Below the pieces are notes generated by a model that saw only the letters and a list, made by a program, of their open reading frames with translations, had not been told where the DNA came from and made no database searches. From the NCBI GenBank assembly GCA_910587325.1, contig CAJUKB010000042.1:1-5412 (forward strand): a stretch of 5,412 nucleotides of DNA, given 5' to 3'. The stretch is from an uncultured Bacilli bacterium (GTDB lineage: Bacteria; Bacillota_I; Bacilli_A; RF39; UBA660). The position numbers and the translations under genes are program-made. Every line of letters starts with the position of its first letter. Position 1 is the first letter of the stretch. Shown in pieces: positions 1-4,427 of this stretch.

Positions 1-69
1 TTTAGACTTACTTCCCATTTTCTAAAAAGCGGGAACTTTCAACTTTATTTTAGGCGCGAAATTTTTTTC

Positions 70-98
70 TTGACAATACGCAAAATGCGTACTATTCT
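70..98 (+). promoter_or_regulatory. SigA-type promoter for the surface protein gene
   Basis: A consensus -35 TTGACA (70-75) is followed by a 17-base spacer and a -10-like TATTCT (93-98, four of six consensus bases). Transcription should start near 105, giving a leader of about 40 bases before the ATG at 145. The spacer is largely filled by a perfect inverted repeat, annotated separately. Base positions were read directly; promoter activity is inferred. Confidence 0.65.
77..91. promoter_or_regulatory. Palindromic operator candidate inside promoter spacer
   Basis: TACGCA (77-82) and TGCGTA (86-91) form a perfect 6-base inverted repeat around AAA. The repeat lies wholly between the -35 and -10 hexamers, where a dimeric repressor would block RNA polymerase or a MerR-type activator could distort the spacer. 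It contains most of the G and C in this AT-rich stretch. No regulator gene is visible nearby. I do not recognise the motif as a known box. Confidence 0.45.
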
Positions 99-144
99 AT
101 ATTTAGAATAATAGTATGTAGTTTGCAAGTGTGAAGGTGAAAAA

Positions 145-825
145 ATGAAATTAAAAAAATTTAAGCAAAATAATAAACAAAAGAGAATAATTGTAGTAAG
201 TATAGTAGTACTTTTAATTTTAGTTGGAGGAATCACATTATATAGAACCTATGCATTATATGAAGAAAAGAAAGAGTTTAATGTGTTAAAAGGTAAAATT
301 CCAAATTTTATGAAAACGGATTTAAGTCTTGCTTTTGTCGTAGATGGAGTGGCAAGTGAAAAAGTTCCTGCTAGAGGAAATTACTTAGTAGAAGTAATAT
401 GTGATGGTGGTCAAGGAGAATGGGATTATACTGCTTGGAATATTGTAATAAGAAGTTTTTCTAATGGAACAAAGTGTGATGTAACATTTACAAGTGTAAC
501 AGAAGAAGAAATGCCTGAAATTAAAACGATAAAAAAATTAAGAAAAGGCTATCACATTACTTCATTAAATCCAAATAGAAGAACAGCTACTTGTAATTTT
601 TCAGAAATTCCTGGCTATGAAAATTTAACAATTGATAATTTTGAGGTTTATCTTCAAGGATCAGTTTCCATGAGTAATCATAATGGTACTTTTAATTCTT
701 TTGCAAATATTAGTAGTTATGACCCAACAACTGGTATATTGAATATAAGTTATCAGTATGATTCACAAACTGGTCAATTGAGGACTAGTTATATGCATTT
801 ATATTGTGTTGCTTATTATATTTAA
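145..825 (+). CDS. Membrane-anchored or secreted surface protein, function unknown
   Basis: A 226-residue protein whose ATG follows the SD sequence GAAGGTG (133-139) by five bases. A very basic N-terminus (K/R-rich, residues 2-14) precedes one hydrophobic segment (about 15-33), then YRTYALYEEKKEFNVLKGK. This is a signal anchor or uncleaved signal peptide with the rest outside the cell. The outer part is rich in T, S, N and aromatic residues and looks beta-rich. Four cysteines (86, 111, 150, 221) suggest two disulfides, perhaps one in each of two domains (about 55-120 and 134-226). No LPXTG sorting signal, lipobox or catalytic motif is visible. From memory, similar heads (short TM, A-x-Y-E-E-K-K-x-F-N-V-x-K-G) recur on hypothetical proteins of uncultured gut Bacilli. 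The stretch around RTYALYEEKKEF also loosely recalls SipW-dependent TasA/CalY-type signal peptides. Neither link could be tested. Confidence 0.75.
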   Translation: MKLKKFKQNNKQKRIIVVSIVVLLILVGGITLYRTYALYEEKKEFNVLKGKIPNFMKTDLSLAFVVDGVASEKVPARGNYLVEVICDGGQGEWDYTAWNIVIRSFSNGTKCDVTFTSVTEEEMPEIKTIKKLRKGYHITSLNPNRRTATCNFSEIPGYENLTIDNFEVYLQGSVSMSNHNGTFNSFANISSYDPTTGILNISYQYDSQTGQLRTSYMHLYCVAYYI

Positions 826-830
826 ATTTG

Positions 831-859
831 TGATATTATTTTTATTTTTATCATATTCT
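831..859 (+). promoter_or_regulatory. Possible SigE-type sporulation promoter for yabPQ
   Basis: ATATT (833-837), a 14-base gap and CATATTCT (852-859) resemble the Bacillus subtilis SigE consensus (KMATATT, N14, CATACAnT). yabP and yabQ are known SigE mother-cell genes there. Against it, the -10 matches only partly, and a start 5-7 bases downstream would put the SD (865-869) at the very 5' end of the mRNA. AT richness makes chance matches likely. Confidence 0.3.
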
Positions 860-879
860 TTATTAGGAGCGTGGTAGAA

Positions 880-1170
880 ATGGAAACACAAGTGGACAAT
901 CTAATTCTTGGTGGACATGAATTAAAAATTAGTGAACGTAGAGAAATATTCTTAACCGGTATTAAAAAAATTGATAGTTTTGATAATGAAGAATTCTTAA
1001 TGGAAAGTAATATGGGAATTATTCATCTTAAAGGAACAAATTTAGAAATTATCAAACTAGATACACATGATGGTAATGTAAAAATAAAAGGAAAAATTAT
1101 AAGTTTTACTTATTTAGATGGGGAAGGAAAACAAGATAAAGAGAGTTTCTTTAGTAAGTTATTTAAATAA
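880..1170 (+). CDS. yabP: Sporulation protein YabP
   Basis: A 96-residue protein closely resembling Bacillus YabP as I remember it. The shared core is D-S-F-D-N-E-E-F-L-M-E-S-x-M-G (about residues 32-45), followed by I-H-L-K-G-T-N-L, a K-I-K-G-K segment and the C-terminal ending F-F-S-K-L-F-K. YabP is a small mother-cell protein expressed early in sporulation; its molecular role is poorly defined. The domain is short, beta-rich and cytoplasmic, with no signal peptide. I chose ATG 880 because AGGAG (865-869) lies ten bases upstream; a GTG at 871 is only one base from that SD. The gene overlaps yabQ by one base (TAATG), implying translational coupling. Its length matches the family's usual 95-100 residues. 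Presence of yabP implies a sporulating lineage or one that recently was. Confidence 0.9.
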   Translation: METQVDNLILGGHELKISERREIFLTGIKKIDSFDNEEFLMESNMGIIHLKGTNLEIIKLDTHDGNVKIKGKIISFTYLDGEGKQDKESFFSKLFK

Positions 1171-1475
1171 TGAACTATAAATTACAACTTTTGTCTTTTT
1201 TAGTTTCTTTCCTTTTCGGTATTTTCTTTTATTTTACAAGTTTACTTAATCATAAAATTATTAAAAAACGAAGTGTTGTACTTCAATATTTAATCACTTT
1301 TGCCTATATATTAGATATATCATTGCTATACATTGTATTGATGTATAAAGTGAATTATGGTATTATTCACATTTATTTTATTGGAATGCTTTTTTTAGGT
1401 TTTGTCTCGGGATGGTTTTACTGTAAACATTTTAGAAAATTTTGTAAAATTAAGAATAATAAATTGAAAGAGTGA
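1170..1475 (+). CDS. yabQ: YabQ-like spore cortex biosynthesis membrane protein
   Basis: A 101-residue hydrophobic protein starting in the TAATG overlap with yabP. Three membrane segments are visible (about residues 5-25, 39-58 and 66-84), with a basic loop (28-34) and a basic C-terminal tail (86-100). The pattern fits the YabQ family: G-x-x-x-Y-F (17-22), a central acidic residue in the D-I-S-L-L-Y stretch, and N-Y-G-I-I-H-I-Y-F-I-G before a G-rich last helix ending F-Y. YabQ is needed for spore cortex formation in B. subtilis and localises to the membranes around the forespore. This copy is about half the length of the B. subtilis protein and lacks a long hydrophilic C-terminal region, as shorter clostridial and bacilli homologues do. 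Identification rests on position immediately after yabP plus topology; sequence similarity alone is modest. Confidence 0.75.
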   Translation: MNYKLQLLSFLVSFLFGIFFYFTSLLNHKIIKKRSVVLQYLITFAYILDISLLYIVLMYKVNYGIIHIYFIGMLFLGFVSGWFYCKHFRKFCKIKNNKLKE

Positions 1476-1492
1476 TTTTAAGATGTTATAAT
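1464..1492 (+). promoter_or_regulatory. Strong extended -10 SigA promoter for divIC
   Basis: TTGAAA (1464-1469), a 17-base spacer and a perfect TATAAT (1487-1492) preceded by TG at 1484-1485 (extended -10). The -35 lies inside the last codons of yabQ. The expected start is near 1499, just upstream of the divIC SD (AGGAAG, 1505-1510). This lets divIC be expressed in growth independently of the sporulation genes in front of it. Confidence 0.8.
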
Positions 1493-1516
1493 TTTCACTA
1501 AGATAGGAAGATTGTA

Positions 1517-1819
1517 ATGAAAAAAAGAATTACGAAAAAAACAAAACGTCGTTTAACTTTTTTATCAGGGATTATTCTTTTACTTGTAGGTGTAATTATC
1601 TCTAGTGTGTTTAAAGATATGTGTCAAGTGTTTAAGAATAAAAATGAACTTGCTATATTGACAGATAAATACAATACATTATTACATGATGAAGAATCAT
1701 TACAATCCGAAATTAAAAAATTACAAGATAGTGAATATGTAGCCCGTTATGCAAGAGAAAAATTTTTATATTCTCTTCCTAACGAAGTGATTATTAAATT
1801 ACCAACTACAAAAGAGTAA
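1517..1819 (+). CDS. divIC: Cell division protein DivIC (FtsB/DivIC family)
   Basis: A 100-residue bitopic membrane protein with the standard family architecture. It has a basic cytoplasmic N-terminus (K/R cluster 2-12), one transmembrane helix (about 13-32), an extracytoplasmic coiled coil (about 40-70, with L/I heptad positions and many charged residues) and the conserved C-terminal block D-S-E-Y-V-A-R-Y-A-R-E-K-F (71-83). The last block is diagnostic of septum formation initiators. DivIC forms a complex with FtsL and DivIB at the division septum and supports FtsW/FtsI-driven septal peptidoglycan synthesis. The start follows AGGAAG (1505-1510) by six bases. In B. subtilis the order yabP-yabQ-divIC is the same, which strengthens the call. 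The gene has its own promoter, and its stop codon lies inside a terminator hairpin, so it may form a single-gene transcript in growing cells. Confidence 0.92.
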   Translation: MKKRITKKTKRRLTFLSGIILLLVGVIISSVFKDMCQVFKNKNELAILTDKYNTLLHDEESLQSEIKKLQDSEYVARYAREKFLYSLPNEVIIKLPTTKE

Positions 1820-1833
1820 AAACTCTTTTTTTT
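1810..1833 (+). terminator. AT-rich intrinsic terminator after divIC
   Basis: AAAAGAGT (1810-1817) and ACTCTTTT (1822-1829) form a perfect 8-base-pair stem with an AAAA loop, leading into an uninterrupted T-run (1826-1833). The stem contains part of the divIC stop codon. With only three G-C pairs it is weak and may allow some read-through. Confidence 0.6.
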
Positions 1834-1855
1834 CATGCTTAACTTGTTGTATAAT
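1827..1855 (+). promoter_or_regulatory. Probable promoter of the ecfA-truA transcript
   Basis: A perfect -10 TATAAT (1850-1855) lies 23 bases upstream of the proposed ecfA1 ATG. The -35 position at 17-base spacing falls in the terminator's T-run (TTTTTT, 1827-1832) and is a poor match, so activity is uncertain. The expected start is near 1862. Confidence 0.5.
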
Positions 1856-1877
1856 ACTTACTAAGTTGGTGGGTTTT

Positions 1878-2603
1878 ATGAAGAAGTTAATGGAAATAAA
1901 AAATTTGGTAATAGAAAAAGAAAATAATACAATCATACAAAATATTAATTTTGTCATTTATGAAGGCGTAAATACTTTTCTTTGTGGAACTCCGAGTAGC
2001 GGAAAAACAACTCTTTTAAAAGCTATTGCTGGTCAAATTAAATATAAGGGACATATTACGAAAAATGGTAATATAGAAGTTGTTTTAGAGGAAGGCTCAT
2101 TTACAAAAGATACAATTTTAGAAGAGTTAGACTATGAATTGTTAGAGGAAAGTCAGAAGAAAGTTGTAAGTAAATTTATTACAAAAAGTACTTTGAAAAA
2201 AAATCCATTAGAAGTAGAAGAAAAAATACAAAAGCTTATTTTATTATGCCAGGCTTTCTTAAAAGAGCCACAACTTCTTTTTTTGGATAACATACTCACT
2301 TATTTTGATAGAAAAATGTTAGAAAAAGTGTATGCTTATACTAGAAAAAAGAAAATAACGTTAGTAAATGTTTCTACTAATATCGAAGAGTCTTTGAATT
2401 ATACCTATATGGTAGTTTTAAATCAAGGAAGTATTGCAATAGAAGGGAAAACATTACAAGTATTAGAACAAGAGAAAATATTAAAAAGGCTTGGAATAGG
2501 ACTTCCGTTTTATGTAGATTTGTCCATTCAGTTGCGCTTGTATGGTTTGATTAACCAAATATGTTTCACGAAAGAAGAGTTAGAAGGTGCTTTATGGAAA
2601 TAG
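1878..2603 (+). CDS. Degenerate EcfA1-like ABC ATPase (pseudo-ATPase)
   Basis: A 241-residue ABC-ATPase fold protein. The nucleotide-binding P-loop is intact (G-T-P-S-S-G-K-T-T, 37-45). The C-terminus (L-P-F-Y-V-D-L at 209-215 to E-E-L-E-G-A-L-W-K) carries the pattern of energy-coupling factor ATPase EcfA1 (CbiO), which powers vitamin and metal uptake with EcfA2, EcfT and a substrate-binding S protein. Its position before truA-rplM-rpsI is the classical ecfA site. The catalytic parts are eroded. The LSGGQ signature reads L-E-V-E-E (111-115), Walker B is L-L-F-L-D-N (133-138) with Asn for the catalytic Glu, the D-loop is T-Y-F-D, and the switch T-H-D reads S-T-N (166-168). It may bind ATP but is unlikely to hydrolyse it. 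I chose ATG 1878, behind GGTGGG (1868-1873), over TTG 1866. At 241 residues it is shorter than a usual EcfA1 (about 275-280). It overlaps the next gene by ten bases. The reading frame is intact, so it is not an obvious pseudogene. Confidence 0.8.
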   Translation: MKKLMEIKNLVIEKENNTIIQNINFVIYEGVNTFLCGTPSSGKTTLLKAIAGQIKYKGHITKNGNIEVVLEEGSFTKDTILEELDYELLEESQKKVVSKFITKSTLKKNPLEVEEKIQKLILLCQAFLKEPQLLFLDNILTYFDRKMLEKVYAYTRKKKITLVNVSTNIEESLNYTYMVVLNQGSIAIEGKTLQVLEQEKILKRLGIGLPFYVDLSIQLRLYGLINQICFTKEELEGALWK

Positions 2604-3229
2604 AGAAGTATATTAAATTGGGATGTATTCATGCTATTTATAATGTAAATGTTCATGATTTAAATTTAAAGGATAATCTAAACTTTTTAAAGATAAAAGA
2701 AGAGTATCCAAGTATAATGGTTAAGAAATATATATTACAAAAAACTTCTTGTTTAGATAAACGGATGGTGGCTAGTTTAAAGTTAGTGCATTTAGAAGAG
2801 AATGTATTAAATAAAAAAATGAATGTATTATCTACTACTGAGAAAGTAAAAATAGAACTTGCTATCCTTTTAATTCAAAATGTTAATTGCATTGTATTTA
2901 ATCATTTTGATAGATATTTTATGGAGAAAGAATTGTTGTTTTTTAAAAAGTTATTTAAGAAGCTAGTTAAAAAGTATCAAAAAACATTTGTATTTTTAAA
3001 TAGTGATATCCCATATTTATTTGATTTGGTAGATAGAATAGTCATTAAGAAAAGTAAAAAAGAGTATATGGTAATCGATAATCCAACTTTTTATGAAGAA
3101 GAATTGTATGAAGTAGTGCAGAAGCCTCCCATTGTGGATTTTGTTACGTATTTAAATAATAACGGCAAAAAAATTTTACCTTATACGGATTTAAAAGAAC
3201 TTTTAAAAGCTATTTTTAGGGAAGTGTAG
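2594..3229 (+). CDS. EcfA2-like ATPase remnant lacking Walker A
   Basis: A 211-residue protein starting at ATG 2594 behind GAAGGTG (2583-2589), inside the end of the previous gene; the two are translationally coupled. The second half aligns by eye with EcfA2 ATPases. Residues 60-78 match the helical-subdomain stretch before the signature, the signature reads L-S-T-T-E-K (79-84), the Walker B strand reads C-I-V-F-N-H (99-104) where hhhhDE is expected, and the switch reads N-S-D (136-138) for T-H-D. The tail (I-D-N-P-T-F-Y-E-E, then P-P-I-V-D-F and D-L-K-E-L-L) keeps the EcfA2 C-terminal pattern. The first 55 residues have no GxxxxGKS/T motif, and the signature lies about 60 residues earlier than normal, so the P-loop and Q-loop part has been lost or rebuilt. 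Full-length EcfA2 is about 280-290 residues. The frame has no internal stops and there is good SD spacing, suggesting a retained, perhaps structural, partner of the upstream protein. Confidence 0.65.
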   Translation: MEIEKYIKLGCIHAIYNVNVHDLNLKDNLNFLKIKEEYPSIMVKKYILQKTSCLDKRMVASLKLVHLEENVLNKKMNVLSTTEKVKIELAILLIQNVNCIVFNHFDRYFMEKELLFFKKLFKKLVKKYQKTFVFLNSDIPYLFDLVDRIVIKKSKKEYMVIDNPTFYEEELYEVVQKPPIVDFVTYLNNNGKKILPYTDLKELLKAIFREV

Positions 3230-3232
3230 CTT

Positions 3233-3961
3233 ATGCGTTATTTTATACGATTTAGTTATGACGGAAGTCATTTTAACGGGTTTCAAAGATTAAAGAAGGA
3301 AAGAAGTGTTCAAAATACTTTAGAAGATGCTCTTTCTATTATTAATAAGAAGTCAGTAGAAATAAAAGGGGCAGGGAGAACGGACGTTGGAGTGCATGCG
3401 AATGGACAATGCGCTCACTTTGATTTAGATATGGAAATAGAGCCGGATAGATTAAAGATAGCAATAAATTCTATAGTGCATCCTTATATTCATATTGGAG
3501 AATGTAGAAAAGTAAGTGATGATTTCCATGCGAGATTTTCAGTTAAAAGAAAGAAATATGTGTATAAGATATGGTGCGGAGAATATGACCCTAGAAAGTT
3601 TGATTATTACTTGATGTATCCTAAAGAAATAGATGTAAATAAATTAAAAAAATGTGCGAGTGTATTGATAGGAAAACATGATTTTCATAATTTTGTTTCA
3701 GGGGAAAGAGATAACTATGATATGGAAATAGAAGATATTGAAGTAATTGAGAAAGGCATGGAAATTGATATTGTTTTTACTGGAAAAAGTTTTTATCGTT
3801 ATATGGTTAGGAATTTAGTCGGAGGAATGCTTGATGTAAACGAGGGTAAATGTGATATACTATTGTTGCAGAAAATGTTAAATAATAAAGATTTTGATTA
3901 TCAATTATCTTGTGCAACAGCAAAGGGGTTATATTTGGAAGGTGTTTATTATGAATTTTGA
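3233..3961 (+). CDS. truA: tRNA pseudouridine(38-40) synthase TruA
   Basis: A 242-residue protein matching TruA in length and motifs. TruA converts uridines 38, 39 and 40 of tRNA anticodon arms to pseudouridine in the cytoplasm. The N-terminus I-R-F-S-Y-D-G-S-x-F-N-G-F-Q (5-18) is the first conserved block. The catalytic block is G-A-G-R-T-D-V-G-V-H-A, with nucleophile Asp51. The K-K-Y-V-Y-K-I block (about 107-113) and S-F-Y-R-Y-M-V-R-N-L-V-G (about 186-197) are the other family signatures. All key residues are present, so it should be active. The SD AGGGAAG (3218-3224) lies within the end of the preceding gene, eight bases before ATG. Only three bases separate the genes. In B. subtilis truA follows ecfT; here it follows the ecfA2-like gene directly. 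Confidence 0.97.
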   Translation: MRYFIRFSYDGSHFNGFQRLKKERSVQNTLEDALSIINKKSVEIKGAGRTDVGVHANGQCAHFDLDMEIEPDRLKIAINSIVHPYIHIGECRKVSDDFHARFSVKRKKYVYKIWCGEYDPRKFDYYLMYPKEIDVNKLKKCASVLIGKHDFHNFVSGERDNYDMEIEDIEVIEKGMEIDIVFTGKSFYRYMVRNLVGGMLDVNEGKCDILLLQKMLNNKDFDYQLSCATAKGLYLEGVYYEF

Positions 3962-4298
3962 TCCTTATTCAATTTATAGTTTTTTAAATTTAAGAAAATC
4001 TAATGAAATAGATTTTTGCAAGACATTAATTTATGTTTATAAGGAATTTAGTATGTTTTTGAATAGTCCTTATTGTAGGAATCGAAATGCGTATTATCCT
4101 AATGTAATAGTTATGTTAGAAAAGATTGCACGCTTTTTGTATATTAATTCTCAATTTATAAAAGGATTATCAAAAGAAGATTTGCTTAAAGTTATGGATT
4201 TGCTTACATTAGCAAAAAGCCAGAACATTAAAGTGGCTTCATGGCTTAATTGTGGTGTTATTTATAATTTATACGAAAATTATACAAATTCACGATAA
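3951..4298 (+). CDS. Hypothetical protein downstream of truA
   Basis: A 115-residue protein I do not recognise. ATG 3951 is preceded by GGAAGGTG (3937-3944) at six bases and overlaps the truA end by 11 bases (3951-3961), which implies coupled translation. An in-frame ATG at 3894 would give a much longer overlap and has no comparable SD. The product is rich in Tyr, Phe, Asn, Lys and Leu and looks all-helical. A helix around 18-40 (E-I-D-F-C-K-T-L-I-Y-V-Y-K-E-F) is followed by a loop with N-R-N-A-Y-Y-P-N, a helix around 50-65 (V-I-V-M-L-E-K-I-A-R-F-L), and a helix after G-L-S-K-E-D-L-L. There is no signal peptide, no clear membrane segment and no metal-binding pattern; its three cysteines are scattered. 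It is probably a small cytoplasmic protein. Cotranscription with truA does not by itself indicate a tRNA role. Confidence 0.75.
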   Translation: MNFDPYSIYSFLNLRKSNEIDFCKTLIYVYKEFSMFLNSPYCRNRNAYYPNVIVMLEKIARFLYINSQFIKGLSKEDLLKVMDLLTLAKSQNIKVASWLNCGVIYNLYENYTNSR

Positions 4299-4313
4299 AT
4301 TTATGTTTTTTGT

Positions 4314-4342
4314 TTGACTTTTTTCTATTTGTTGCATATAAT
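4314..4342 (+). promoter_or_regulatory. Strong SigA promoter for rplM-rpsI
   Basis: TTGACT (4314-4319), exactly 17 bases, then a perfect TATAAT (4337-4342). Transcription should begin near 4349, leaving a leader of about 79 bases before rplM. The strength fits a ribosomal protein operon. No GC-containing terminator hairpin separates it from the preceding gene, so read-through from the truA transcript is possible. Confidence 0.85.
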
Positions 4343-4370
4343 TTTGAATGGTACATTTTATTTGTTGGAA

Positions 4371-4399
4371 GTACTTTTACCTTGGGAAAGTAAAAGTGT
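4371..4399 (+). promoter_or_regulatory. rplM leader hairpin (candidate L13 leader)
   Basis: ACTTTTAC (4373-4380) pairs perfectly with GTAAAAGT (4390-4397); two G-U pairs can extend the base (4371-4372 with 4398-4399). The loop is purine- and G-rich (4381-4389). No T-run follows, so it is not a terminator. Low-GC Gram-positives carry a known structured L13 leader before rplM, thought to mediate feedback by the ribosomal protein. This hairpin sits in the right place, but I could not compare it with the family model. CCTT (4380-4383) could also pair with AAGG of the SD (4413-4416). Confidence 0.5.
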
Positions 4400-4427
4400 G
4401 GATAACTAATGAAAGGAAAATTGGTTC

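Noticed and set aside
12..35. TTCCC...GGGAA inverted repeat near the window start
   Set aside because: Only five base pairs with a 14-base loop and no following T-run; not distinguishable from chance.
32..60. GGAACTTT as a -35 of an ECF sigma promoter, and the AACTTTC/AACTTTA repeat at 34-47
   Set aside because: No matching -10 lies at 16-17 bases, and a much better SigA promoter is present at 70-98. The short repeat is plausible by chance in AT-rich DNA.
45..236. Minus-strand 63-residue hydrophobic ORF
   Set aside because: It covers the reverse complement of the promoter and the membrane segment of the surface protein, has no SD on its strand, and its hydrophobicity is explained by the AT-rich antisense of Lys and Ile codons.
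871..879. GTG start for yabP at 871
   Set aside because: The SD AGGAG ends one base before it, too close for initiation; ATG 880 has a ten-base spacing and fits the family length.
1866..1877. TTG or GTG start for the ecfA1-like gene
   Set aside because: They lie inside or next to the GGTGGG that serves as SD for ATG 1878, and within a few bases of the predicted transcription start.
2561..2593. ATG 2561 as start of the ecfA2-like gene
   Set aside because: It adds 11 residues unlike the family, deepens the overlap with ecfA1, and has no SD, whereas ATG 2594 has GAAGGTG.
3894..3950. ATG 3894 as start of the gene after truA
   Set aside because: It would overlap truA by 68 bases and has no SD; ATG 3951 has GGAAGGTG at six bases.
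4286..4310. Terminator after the 115-residue gene
   Set aside because: The only stem is five A-T pairs (AAATT/AATTT) before a T-run; too weak to call.
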